From positions 248,001 through 312,000 of the forward strand of contig NZ_JAPEQG010000002.1 in assembly GCF_026339735.1 (NCBI RefSeq): a stretch of DNA of 64,000 nucleotides. Reading direction: 5' to 3'. Positions 1 through 7,867 of the stretch are shown in pieces (within the stretch, counting starts at the first letter, position 1; each line of letters begins with the position of its first letter). The DNA is from Streptomyces sp. NBC_01669 (lineage in GTDB: Bacteria; Actinomycetota; Actinomycetes; Streptomycetales; Streptomycetaceae). The notes under the pieces were generated by a model that was not told where the DNA came from, made no database searches, and saw only the letters and a list, made by a program, of their open reading frames with translations. The translations under genes were made by a program, and so were the position numbers.

Positions 1-2544
1 GGGGTGGTCGGGGCCCAGTGTGCGCTCTTGATCGGCGAACAACTCCGACAAAGTCGTTCCCGGTCCGGTCGCGTCCCTCGCCTTCCCCCGCCAGTAGGCG
101 AGGTGGTTCCAGGTAGTGAAGGTCTTGGGGTGGTCGGGGCCCAGTATGCGCTCTTGATCAGCGAGCAACTCCTTCAAGGTTGCTGCCGCTCCGGCCGCGT
201 CCCCCGCCATCCCCCGCCAATAGGCGAGATGCGTCCGTGTGGCGAAGATGTCAGAAGGGTCGTCTCCCCGTTTCAGGACGGTGAACAGCTTCTCTGCTGC
301 GTCGGCCACTGTCCCCTGACAGGCGGTGAGGAACGTCCGGGTGGCCCAGGAAATCGGGTGGCCGCGCCCCAGCGCCCGCTCCAGTACTGCGAACAGTTCC
401 TCAGCTGAATCGGCCGTGTCCTTGACCATCCCCCACGAGAAGCCAAGGAGTCCCCAGGTAGCCTGGGTGATCGGGTGGTCGCGCCCCAGCACCCGTTGCT
501 GGCCGGCGAGCAGGTCGGCGTAGGCGGCTGCTGCCCCCACTGCATCCCCCGCCTCCCCTCGCCAGCGGGCCAGTCTGGCGAGGGTGCTGAGCGTGTCGGG
601 GTGGTCGGGCCCGAGCACGCGTTCCTGGTCGGCGAACAATTCCTCTGCGACGGTTGCCGCTTCCGTAAGGTCCCCCGTCTCCCGCTGCAAGTCGGCGAGG
701 GCCTGCCGCGCAGCAAGCGTGTCGGCATGGCCCGGCCCCAGCATCTGTTCCCTCTCTGCGAGCAGCCGTGTGGCAGCCCCCGTTGCATCCCCCGTCTCCT
801 CCCGCCAGTGGGCAAGGCCATCTCGGGCGGCGCGGGTGGCAGCGTGGTCGGGCCCGGCCACCCTTTCAAAGTCGGCAACCAGTTCGGCGAAGGCGGCCGC
901 CGCTCCCCTCTCATCCCCCGTCTTCCCCCGCAACCAAGCGAGTTCGTGCCGTGTTTCCAGGACCTCAAGGTTGTCGTGCCCCATTACGCGTTCCTGGTCG
1001 GCGAGCAATTCGGCGAAGGCGGCTGTCGCACCGGCCGTGTCCCCCGCCCGGCCCCGCAACCAGGCCAGGTTGTGCCGGACAGCGAGGGTGCTGCGGTTGT
1101 TGCGCCCGAGCACGCGTTCCAAATCGGTGAGCAATTCGGCGTAGGCAGCTACTGCTCCAGCCGTGTCTCCCGTCTTCTCCCGGAACCACGCGATTCCTTG
1201 TCGTGTCTCCAGGACGTCTGGGTGGTCGTGCCCCAGCGCAGGTTCTTGGCTGGCGAGCCGCTCCTGGAGAACGGCTGCCGCTGCTGCGACGACGTCCGCC
1301 TCCTCCAGCAAGTCGGCAAGGTTTCTCCCCGTGACCGAGATGTCCGGGAGGGTGTCGGGGACGTCCAGGCCCAGGCGGCGCCATGCCTGAGGCATGACGT
1401 CGCAGATGAAGTGGAAGCGCCAGTCAAAATGCACTCTTCGGTACGCGACATCCCGCTCAGTCCATAGGAACGACCCAATCTTGGGGGCCATCTCCTCCTG
1501 GCGATCCCGCTGAATGTAGACCTGAACATAGGGGGCCCGCATCGCAGTGGCCAGCAAGCGGTTTGCCTTCCCGTCGTCGCCGCGGCGCCATGCGATCATC
1601 CCGAGAATGGTAACCGTGGTGTAGTACGCCTCACACGCCTCGGTTGCGCGCCGGGCGCTATTCAAGGCCACACGTTGGTACTGCAGCTCGTGCTTGATGC
1701 GCCTAGGGGAGAGGCTACTGACACCGGGGGTGTCGGTCTTGAAGAACCAGGTGCCGAGGAAATAGTTGTAGCTTCGGACGAAGGTCGACGCGTCCGCTAT
1801 GAGTTCTTCGTTCACCTCGTCGGAGATCTGAAGAAGCGAGGCAAATTCCCTCGGGAATAGCCTCGTTCTTCTCGTCTCCTCTGCAGGAGACAAGTCCCCG
1901 TGCTGAATATGGGCGAGTTCGTGCGCAAGGACGAACGCGATCGCCGCTTCACGGTAGTCCTGCGGGCCCTGCCCGTGTGGCCACTCCTGATCCGAACGAT
2001 TCTCCAGAGCGATACTGACAGCGCTGGTGGGCATGGGTGCTTCGCCGATGCCCTCCAGCGCACGCACATACTCGTTGATCTGGAGGTCGAGCGTCTCCCG
2101 CCCCTCCGCCGCGTCCCACGTGCGACCGATATTCTCGGCGGCGTAGGGAGAAAGCATGTTCATCCCCCAGGCAATGTCGGCGCTCAACTGGACCACGAGC
2201 GGTGAGATACCGATGAGATAGCCGGTGGCCTCGCCGGGGCTTTGGAAGACGCGCGACGCCATCTCGTTCGATGGAAGACAGAACGCCTCCACGGAACCAG
2301 CCAGCTCAATGGCCCGATCTCGTTCCTCCGGAGGGAATGTTGCAAGCAGCCCGTCAAGGACTTTCCGGACCTGAGGTTGGGTGGCGCCGAAGTACATCTC
2401 CCATGCACGTTCCGGATCTTCCTCGCCTGTGAGCCACCGCAGATAGGAGATGTCGATGCAGCTCATACTCATCTTGCGTGCCTCGGCCGCAAGCAGGGGA
2501 TTCTGGTACCGGGCGAACAGGACGCTGCGCCCCTCGTCACGCAT
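1..2544 (-). CDS. Zinc metallopeptidase-like protein with long TPR array (3' end outside window)
   Basis: The frame is open on the minus strand from an ATG at 2544 to the window edge, so at least 848 residues are visible and the C-terminus is missing. About 200 residues in, the protein carries a zinc-peptidase helix reading AHELAHIQHGDL. Some 40 residues later comes NEELIADAS, which fits the third ligand (E..AD) of gluzincins such as M48. From about 1400 down to 1 the protein is a series of roughly 42-residue units with ADQERVLGPDHPDTL and GEAGDAVGAAAAYADLL signatures, i.e. tetratricopeptide repeats of the kind found in actinobacterial NB-ARC/CHAT regulators. No signal peptide or membrane segment is seen, so it is probably cytoplasmic. 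It overlaps the upstream small gene by 8 bases, suggesting translational coupling. The peptidase activity is inferred from motif only. Confidence 0.8.
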   Translation of the reverse strand, partial: MRDEGRSVLFARYQNPLLAAEARKMSMSCIDISYLRWLTGEEDPERAWEMYFGATQPQVRKVLDGLLATFPPEERDRAIELAGSVEAFCLPSNEMASRVFQSPGEATGYLIGISPLVVQLSADIAWGMNMLSPYAAENIGRTWDAAEGRETLDLQINEYVRALEGIGEAPMPTSAVSIALENRSDQEWPHGQGPQDYREAAIAFVLAHELAHIQHGDLSPAEETRRTRLFPREFASLLQISDEVNEELIADASTFVRSYNYFLGTWFFKTDTPGVSSLSPRRIKHELQYQRVALNSARRATEACEAYYTTVTILGMIAWRRGDDGKANRLLATAMRAPYVQVYIQRDRQEEMAPKIGSFLWTERDVAYRRVHFDWRFHFICDVMPQAWRRLGLDVPDTLPDISVTGRNLADLLEEADVVAAAAAVLQERLASQEPALGHDHPDVLETRQGIAWFREKTGDTAGAVAAYAELLTDLERVLGRNNRSTLAVRHNLAWLRGRAGDTAGATAAFAELLADQERVMGHDNLEVLETRHELAWLRGKTGDERGAAAAFAELVADFERVAGPDHAATRAARDGLAHWREETGDATGAATRLLAEREQMLGPGHADTLAARQALADLQRETGDLTEAATVAEELFADQERVLGPDHPDTLSTLARLARWRGEAGDAVGAAAAYADLLAGQQRVLGRDHPITQATWGLLGFSWGMVKDTADSAEELFAVLERALGRGHPISWATRTFLTACQGTVADAAEKLFTVLKRGDDPSDIFATRTHLAYWRGMAGDAAGAAATLKELLADQERILGPDHPKTFTTWNHLAYWRGKARDATGPGTTLSELFADQERTLGPDHP

Positions 2545-2953
2545 TCCCTGGCCCTTCACCCAGGGTGTCGCTGCTGCGCGAAGGTAGCGCGTCCGCGATA
2601 ATGTCCGCCAGCCCGGCTCCATCGCGAACGGTCACTTCTCCCGATTTGGAGCGTACGACTACCAAGCCGCGGGGTAGCGACACGTCTTGACGGATGATCA
2701 ATTGCTCTCCTACTGCGTCGATCACTACGCCTTTGCTCCACGCTTTGCGCAGTGTGTTGATCAGGTAGGCAAGTCCATGCATCGCCACCGACCCGATCAG
2801 CAGCACATCGCCCAGAGGTACGGCCCCGCGTGCATCGACACCCTTCCCGACGCTCTCGGCCGCTGCGAATGCCGCCTGGGCAGTAGCACGCGACTCTGGG
2901 TCATCGGGAGCGAACAAACTTACCCGGACCCGCTCGGCCCCAACCCCGTCCAC
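2537..2953 (-). CDS. Small alpha/beta protein coupled to the peptidase-TPR gene (EACC1-like?)
   Basis: I chose a GTG start at 2953 because AGGGGG lies six bases upstream; this gives 138 residues. The protein opens with a beta strand (ERVRVSLFAP), has one hydrophobic helix near residues 45-65 (PLGDVLLIGSVAMHGLAYL) and ends in a beta-rich part with VVVRSKSGEVTVRDGAG. That layout resembles the 'effector-associated constant component' (EACC1) proteins described next to STAND, peptidase and CHAT conflict genes in actinobacteria, but the match is by eye only. The stop codon lies inside the start of the downstream peptidase-TPR gene, so the two are probably translated as a unit. A longer in-frame ATG start at 3070 is possible but lacks this ribosome site. 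Confidence 0.6.
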   Translation of the reverse strand: MDGVGAERVRVSLFAPDDPESRATAQAAFAAAESVGKGVDARGAVPLGDVLLIGSVAMHGLAYLINTLRKAWSKGVVIDAVGEQLIIRQDVSLPRGLVVVRSKSGEVTVRDGAGLADIIADALPSRSSDTLGEGPGNA

Positions 2954-3085
2954 ACCGAACCCCCTGTCACGCACACGACTACGGCCAAGTCGACTGTAAC
3001 GCGAGTCACTTCGAGGAGGCGCAGACAGTGCGCAGTCCACAGCGGGCGCGGCTGCGCCTGGTGGCCGCACGGAGCTGACGACCGA

Positions 3086-3420
3086 CTACTTCTGTAGGTT
3101 GACGCCCTTCTCCGGGTGCGCGGCGGCGACGTAGTTCATGGCCTTGGTGGACGACAGGCTGAACAGCCTCATGATCTGCACCGGATCGGCAGACGCGTGA
3201 GCCTCGTCGAGGACGCGGTCGTGGTGGACCGCGGCACGAACATGCGCATCTGGCTGGCCCAGGTGCGCGGGTCCCGGTCCGGCGTAAGGATCGCTGTACG
3301 GGTGGTGGCCCAGATGTCTCTCCCAGCCGCGGCTGGACCGCCGCCCGACCTGTGGGATCTCATTGCCCATGGCACCGGCGAGCTGCCTGACCAGTGGTCC
3401 TTTGGCTGTCTCATGCGGCG
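3086..3420 (-). pseudogene. 3' remnant of a tyrosine recombinase/integrase
   Basis: The last part of this minus-strand frame reads DRVLDEAHASADPVQIMRLF, then STKAMNYVAAAHPEKG, which is the typical C-terminal tail of Streptomyces phage-type integrases (dispensable tail after the catalytic tyrosine domain). Upstream residues are scrambled between two frames (3169-3414 and 3086-3370), and no catalytic R..HxxR..Y region remains. This is therefore a decayed 3' fragment. It marks a former mobile element next to the conflict-like gene pair. Confidence 0.5.
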
Positions 3421-3473
3421 TCGTAGCCGCGTTGTCTCAGGTGCGCTGCGCCTATTTTGCAGTGCCCTGCGAG

Positions 3474-3884
3474 TCAGCGGCTGGTGTCCACGGCGTTGGC
3501 GTACTGCTCGTCAGTGACAGGTTCCAGCCAGGTCGTTCCGTCTCCGTCGGCGTCGCCGACGACCATGGCGATGTGCGCCATGAGTGTGGTGTCGGTGGCG
3601 CCATGCCAGTGCTCCTCGCCTGCGGGGCACTTGATGGTGTGACCGGCGCTGACGCGTACGACGTTGCCGTCGCGGGTGCCGACCAGGCCCACGCCGTCGG
3701 TGATGTAGAGCGTCTGGCCGTTGGCGTGGCGGTGCCAGTTGGTGCGGGCGCCGGGGGTGAAGCGGACCAGGGCCGAGGCGAGGCGGGCGGGTGCGGTGGG
3801 GGTCTCAATGGGGTTGAGGTAGACGTCGCCGGTGAATCGCTCGGCGGGTGCCTTGGCCATGGGGGTGGCGGTGATGTGCTCCAT
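3474..3884 (-). CDS. Cupin-domain protein
   Basis: This 136-residue protein starts at an ATG preceded by AAGGAAG. The single small beta-barrel (cupin 2) is shown by GARTNWHRHANGQTLYI, giving an HxH metal pair and glycine turn, and by a second motif around PAGEEHWHGA. Such stand-alone cupins often bind a metal and act as isomerases or oxygenases, or as companions to quinone/aldehyde detoxification genes. It is the last gene of a six-gene minus-strand run (7652 to 3474) with gaps of 16-53 bases. The substrate is unknown. Confidence 0.85.
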   Translation of the reverse strand: MEHITATPMAKAPAERFTGDVYLNPIETPTAPARLASALVRFTPGARTNWHRHANGQTLYITDGVGLVGTRDGNVVRVSAGHTIKCPAGEEHWHGATDTTLMAHIAMVVGDADGDGTTWLEPVTDEQYANAVDTSR

Positions 3885-3933
3885 GATGGTCTTCCTTGTC
3901 GCGATGGGCTGTTGGTCGATGGCCTAGGTGGGT

Positions 3934-4257
3934 TCAGGCGGAGGCGCGTTCGTCGGCGATCTTCTTGAGCTTGGTGATGGCGGTCATGGCGTTGGGCCAG
4001 CCGGCGTAGAAGGCGAGGTGGGTGATGGCTTCGGACAGTTCTTCGACGCTGAGCCCGTTGTCCAGGGCGACGCCGAGGTGGTAGTCGAGTTGCTCGCTGC
4101 GGTAGAGGGCAGCCAGCGTGGTCACGGTGACCAGGCTCCGGTCACGAGGGGACAGGCCGGGACGGTCCCAGATGTCTCCGAAGAGGACGTCGTTGGTGAC
4201 CTCTACGAGCTTGGGGGCGATGGTCTTGAGTTCTTCGGGTGCGGACTGCTTGGGCAC
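3934..4257 (-). CDS. Carboxymuconolactone decarboxylase / AhpD-like family protein
   Basis: The 107-residue product fits the usual length of the CMD family. It shows the all-helical core with DIWDRPGLSPRDRSLVTVT, then LDYHLGVALDNGLSVEELSE and THLAFYAGWPNAMTA. The AhpD-type CxxC pair is absent, which favours the decarboxylase-like, non-peroxidase branch. Translation probably starts at GTG 4257, with AGGAGAG just upstream. It lies between the cupin gene and the broken dehydrogenase, in the same orientation as the alcohol dehydrogenase operon, so a role in aromatic or lactone metabolism, or in redox stress, is plausible. Confidence 0.88.
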   Translation of the reverse strand: MPKQSAPEELKTIAPKLVEVTNDVLFGDIWDRPGLSPRDRSLVTVTTLAALYRSEQLDYHLGVALDNGLSVEELSEAITHLAFYAGWPNAMTAITKLKKIADERASA

Positions 4258-4308
4258 AGTGGCTCTCCTTGGGCGGCGACGCCTGGTGGTGCGGGTGGAA
4301 ACGTGCGG

Positions 4309-4743
4309 CTACTGGGCGGTGTAGCCGCCGTCGACGGGGAGGAAGACGCCGACGACGAAGCCGGCGCCGGGACTGCACGGCCACAGGACGGCCTGGGCCA
4401 TCTCCTCGGCGGTGCCGAGGCGTCCGACGGGCTGGTTGGCTTCGGCTTCGGCGCGATCGAGTTCTCCCTTGGCGATCATGTCGCTGACCATGGGGGTGTC
4501 GATGGTGCCGGACCGTGGAAACCTTCGGCAGCGGCGACCTGATCCTCATCAGTGACGTCGCAGATCAGGGCGAGGGCCTGGTGGCCGGCGTCGGTGAGGT
4601 TCTTGACCGCCTCGTTCACTGCGGCCTCGTTGACATCGGCAGGGGCGACGGCGGCGCCGGAGGCGGCGAATGCTTGGGCGGCAGCCAGGCCCATGCCGGA
4701 GCTGGCTCCGGTGATGAGGCGACCTGTCCGGTGAAGTCGTAGG
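4309..4743 (-). pseudogene. Short-chain dehydrogenase, internally deleted and frameshifted
   Basis: The 5' part reads (V)NPTYDFTGQVA; after a one-base loss near 4722 it resumes as TGASSGMGLAAAQAFAASGA, the Rossmann dinucleotide motif. The coding potential continues to DEDQVAAAEGF and then jumps directly, in another frame, to GTIDTPMVSDMIAKG and LGTAEEMAQAVLW, ending LPVDGGYTAQ, the typical C-terminal SDR end. The middle of the protein, about 130 residues with the NNAG motif and the catalytic Ser-Tyr-Lys, is missing. The gene cannot make an active enzyme. It sits inside an otherwise intact operon. Confidence 0.85.
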
Positions 4744-4796
4744 TGGGGTTCACGGGGGTCCTCCTGGGGATGCGGTGCGGGGGTGGGCGGACGGGC

Positions 4797-6059
4797 TCAG
4801 GACCGCGCCTGTGTCGCTACAGCGGTCTCCCGTGGCGTGGGAATCTGAGCGTCAGCAGCGCCCTGGACGACGATGCGGGTCGTTCCGCGCTTGGCGACGG
4901 TGGCCAGGGTGATCAGCGGCAGCAGCGTCAGCCCGGCGAAGATGGCACCGACCAGGGCGGGGCCTGTCACGCCGAGGGAGGAGGCCAGGGCCTGTCCGGC
5001 GAGTGCGGATCCGGCGGCGATGCCGGTGTTGTAGGCGGACGTGGTCAGCGCCGAGGTCAGGGTGGGCGCGTCACCGGCGAAGCGGACCGCGAGGGCGGTG
5101 ACGACCGGGTTGATGGTGAACCCGGTCAGCGCCATGAGGAAGACCAGGACGACGGCGGCTGCCGGGGTGGTGGACAGCGGGATCAGCGCGAGCAGGACCA
5201 GCGCGGTCGCCGCGGCGGCCGGGAGCGTCGTGGCCATGGGACGGCGGTCGCCGAACCGGCCGCCGATGGCGGTGCCGCCCAGTGCACCGGCTCCGAAGGC
5301 GACCAGGACCAGCGGCACGGCACCGGCTGGGATGCCGGCGCGGTCGGTCAACAGCGGTGTGATGTACGTGTAGGTCGCGAGGACTCCGCCCATGATGAGG
5401 ACGGCGGCGGCCAGCGCCAGCCACAGACGGCCTTGACGCAGTGCCCGGATCTCGCTGCGCACTGAACCCTGGGCGCGCTGCTCGATTCGGGGGATGAAGC
5501 GGCCGATTACGGCGGCGGCAAGCGCGGCGAGTGCGGCCAGGGTCCAGAAGAGTCCGCGCCAGCCGGTGACGTGGCCGGCCAGGGAGCCGGCAGGCACGCC
5601 GACGACGTTGGCCAGGGTCAGGCCGCCCATCATCACGCTGACCGCGCGGGTCGCGTTGGCGGGCCCGGCGGCGGTGGTGGCGATGACGAAGCCGACGGCC
5701 CAGAACGCGCCGGTGGCCAGCGCGGTGACGAACCGGGCGGCCAGGACGACGGTGAAGGAACTGCTCAGGGCCGCGACGACGTGTCCGGCGGCGAAGACCG
5801 CCAGGGCGAGGACGAGGGTGAGGCGCTGCGGGAGACGCAGGGTGGCCAGGGCCATGGTCGGCCCGCCGACGATCATCCCGATGGCGAACGCGGTGATCAG
5901 CAGCCCGGCGTGGGAGACGGTGGCCCCGAGGTCGGGGGCGATGTCCGGGAGGATTCCGGCGATGACGAACTCGGTGGTGCCCATCAGGAAGGTGCCCGCG
6001 GCGAGCACCCACACAACGAAGGGCAGCTTGCCCGACGCGGCAGCGACGGGGTGGGACAT
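4797..6059 (-). CDS. MFS drug-efflux transporter (DHA1 family)
   Basis: I start the protein at ATG 6059, where GGAAAGAAG provides the ribosome site, giving 420 residues; longer frames add non-homologous sequence. About twelve hydrophobic segments are visible. The first segment carries FLMGTTEFVIAGILPDIA and the second LLITAFAIGMIVGGP, as in the AraJ/Cmx-type branch of proton-driven drug exporters. The loop motif WRGLFWTLAALAAL follows in the first half. It belongs to the minus-strand operon behind the zinc alcohol dehydrogenase and a lipoprotein, which fits export of a toxic product or drug. The substrate cannot be told from the sequence. Confidence 0.9.
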   Translation of the reverse strand: MSHPVAAASGKLPFVVWVLAAGTFLMGTTEFVIAGILPDIAPDLGATVSHAGLLITAFAIGMIVGGPTMALATLRLPQRLTLVLALAVFAAGHVVAALSSSFTVVLAARFVTALATGAFWAVGFVIATTAAGPANATRAVSVMMGGLTLANVVGVPAGSLAGHVTGWRGLFWTLAALAALAAAVIGRFIPRIEQRAQGSVRSEIRALRQGRLWLALAAAVLIMGGVLATYTYITPLLTDRAGIPAGAVPLVLVAFGAGALGGTAIGGRFGDRRPMATTLPAAAATALVLLALIPLSTTPAAAVVLVFLMALTGFTINPVVTALAVRFAGDAPTLTSALTTSAYNTGIAAGSALAGQALASSLGVTGPALVGAIFAGLTLLPLITLATVAKRGTTRIVVQGAADAQIPTPRETAVATQARS

Positions 6060-6088
6060 GGAGAACTTCTTTCCGTGCGTGTGGGTGG

Positions 6089-6619
6089 TCAGGTGGCGGG
6101 CTCGATGGTGATCCGCTCGGCCTGGGCCAGCTGCTCGGCCGAGACGTCGAGGTGGCCGAGGATGAGGAGGTCGGCCGAGGGGCTGGGGCCGTTCTTGTAG
6201 AAGAGAGCGAGGTTCCCCCACGGTGCGTAGTACGCGAGGTCGCCGGCCTTGGCCGCGGATGGCTGGGGGGTGCCGTCGGTGGTGAGCTTGCGCAGCGGAT
6301 AGCCGATCCGCTCGGTGCCGTGGAAGTCCTCCAGCTCCAGGGTGAGAGGGAGCAGGCTTGCCAGGTCGCGGGCGGCGGGGCTGTCGTTCAGCGCGGCCTT
6401 GACGGGCTGGCCGTCGAGGGTGACGCGAATGTTCATCGGGGTCTTCCTCTCAGCGCCGGACGGGGCGCTCGGTGCCGGTGTCCCGTGCCGCCCGGTCGGC
6501 ACGGACTGGGATGTGGTGGGGGCGTCGGGTGTGTTGTGGGAGCAGGCGGTCGCGGCCACCATCAGGGCTGCCGGGATGGTGAGGAGCCGCAGAAGGGCAG
6601 GGCGGGGTGCGGTGGCCAT
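6089..6619 (-). CDS. Lipoprotein with cyclophilin-like fold domain
   Basis: The ATG at 6619 is preceded by GAGAAG and gives 176 residues. The N-terminus is a lipoprotein signal ending in the lipobox LMVAATAC, followed by a Thr/Ser/Pro-rich linker. The C-terminal 115 residues (from MNIRVTLDGQPVKAALNDSP) match the small 'cyclophilin-like' family often annotated beside oxidoreductases: FHGTERIGYPLRKL, DLAYYAPWGNLALFYK and LGHLDVSAEQL. A second start at 6434 (MNIRVT) would give a cytoplasmic version. The gap to the upstream dehydrogenase is only 16 bases, so it is probably co-transcribed. Enzymatic activity is unproven for this family. Confidence 0.8.
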   Translation of the reverse strand: MATAPRPALLRLLTIPAALMVAATACSHNTPDAPTTSQSVPTGRHGTPAPSAPSGAERKTPMNIRVTLDGQPVKAALNDSPAARDLASLLPLTLELEDFHGTERIGYPLRKLTTDGTPQPSAAKAGDLAYYAPWGNLALFYKNGPSPSADLLILGHLDVSAEQLAQAERITIEPAT

Positions 6620-6635
6620 CAGTGCTTCTCGCCGG

Positions 6636-7652
6636 TCAGGGCTTGAGGAGGGTCTTGATGGCGCGGCGCGCGTCCATCGCCGCGTAGCCCTTGGCGACCT
6701 CGTTGAGGGGCAGAGTGAGATCGAAGACGCGGCACGGGTCGATGGCACCGGTCAGGACGCGGTTGATGAGGTCGGGCAGGTAGCGGCGTACGGGGGCGGG
6801 GCCGCCGCGCAGGCCGACGTGGGAGAAGAACAGCTCTTGCCCGTCGATGGCGACGTCGTGGGGGACGCCGACGAAGCCGACGTTGCCGCCCGGGCGGGCG
6901 GAGTGCAGGGCCTGCTGCATGGCCTGGGCGGTGCCGACGCACTCCAGCACGCTGTCGGCGCCGATGCCGCCGGTCAGTTCCTTGATCCGGGCGATGCCCT
7001 CCTCGCCACGCTCGGTGACGATGTCAGTCGCGCCGAAGGCGCGGGCCAGCTTCTGGCGGGGCTCATGCCGGCTCATCGCGATGATCCGCTCGGCGCCCAT
7101 CTCCTTGGCGGCGATCACCGCGCACAGGCCGACCGCACCGTCGCCGACCACCACGGCGGTGGATCCGGGCTTGACCTCGGCGGCGTCGGCAGCCCACCAG
7201 CCGGTGCCCATCACGTCGGAGACCGCGAGCAGGCTCGGCCACAGCTCCTCGCCCGGCACCTCATCGGTGGCGACCAGGGTGCCCTGGGCGTTGGGAATGC
7301 GCACGTAGTCGGCCTGGCAGGTCGACATGAACTCGCGGTGCAGGCAGTTCGACTGGAAGCCGTTCTTGCAGTTCGGGCAGGTGTTGTCCGAGGTGGCGAA
7401 CGATCCGACAACGAACTGGCCCGGCTTGACCGCCGTGACCTCGGATCCGACCTCCTCGACGAAGCCGACGTACTCGTGGCCCATCGGGTGCGGCTCGGCC
7501 GTCGGCTCCAGGCCGCGGTAGGGCCACAGGTCCGAGCCGCACACGCAGGTCACCGCCGTACGGATGATCGCGTCGGTCGGAGCGAGGATCTTCGGGTCGT
7601 CCAGGGTCTCGAAGCGGATGTCGCCGGGGGCGTAGATCATTGCGCCGCGCAT
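6636..7652 (-). CDS. Zinc-dependent alcohol dehydrogenase (MDR family)
   Basis: Starting at ATG 7652 after AAAGGAACC, the 338-residue enzyme has the catalytic zinc region CVCGSDLWPYRG and GHEYVGFVEEVG. A structural-zinc loop follows (CPNCKNGFQSNC), then the NAD(P) fold VVVGDGAVGLCAVIAAKEMG. It should oxidise alcohols or reduce aldehydes. It is first in the minus-strand operon 7652-3474 and divergent from the XRE regulator at 7868, with a perfect palindrome between them. Its closest visible relative is the other dehydrogenase of this window at 11005, with which it shares long stretches such as VGDGAVGLCAVIAAK and ERGEEGIARI. Confidence 0.92.
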   Translation of the reverse strand: MRGAMIYAPGDIRFETLDDPKILAPTDAIIRTAVTCVCGSDLWPYRGLEPTAEPHPMGHEYVGFVEEVGSEVTAVKPGQFVVGSFATSDNTCPNCKNGFQSNCLHREFMSTCQADYVRIPNAQGTLVATDEVPGEELWPSLLAVSDVMGTGWWAADAAEVKPGSTAVVVGDGAVGLCAVIAAKEMGAERIIAMSRHEPRQKLARAFGATDIVTERGEEGIARIKELTGGIGADSVLECVGTAQAMQQALHSARPGGNVGFVGVPHDVAIDGQELFFSHVGLRGGPAPVRRYLPDLINRVLTGAIDPCRVFDLTLPLNEVAKGYAAMDARRAIKTLLKP

Positions 7653-7816
7653 GAGGGGTTCCTTTGCGTGCCGAGACGACGTACCCCAAAGGGAATGGCT
7701 GTCGCCGAGTGCAGAGTCAGGTGGCGTCCCGTCCTGCCGGCTCACGGCCGGGCGAAAAGCACCACGTCATCCAGGTAACCCGCTTCTGGCACGCGCAGCG
7801 AGGCACCATCGAAGGG

Positions 7817-7831
7817 TGTACTGCCAGTACA
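7817..7831. promoter_or_regulatory. Perfect 15-bp palindrome in divergent promoter region
   Basis: TGTACTGCCAGTACA has 7-bp arms around a single central C. It lies between the start of the dehydrogenase operon (7652, minus) and the XRE regulator (7868, plus), 37 bases upstream of the regulator start. Its position suggests an operator for the MmyB-type regulator, controlling itself and the divergent operon. The regulatory role is inferred from position and symmetry. Confidence 0.55.
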
Positions 7832-7867
7832 TCCCTACGGCCGCGGGCGGGACGTACCGTCGAAGGC

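Noticed and set aside
1..1330. The regular repeats at the left edge as a CRISPR or DNA tandem array
   Set aside because: The repetition is at protein level (42-residue TPR units) with diverged DNA; no short identical repeats with unique spacers are seen.
4..1467. Long plus-strand frames across the first 1.5 kb
   Set aside because: They are antisense shadows of the minus-strand TPR repeats; they repeat with the same period and have no plausible fold or starts.
3363..3968. 201-residue plus-strand Gly/Val-rich frame
   Set aside because: It is antisense to the cupin gene; the cupin motifs on the other strand explain the open frame.
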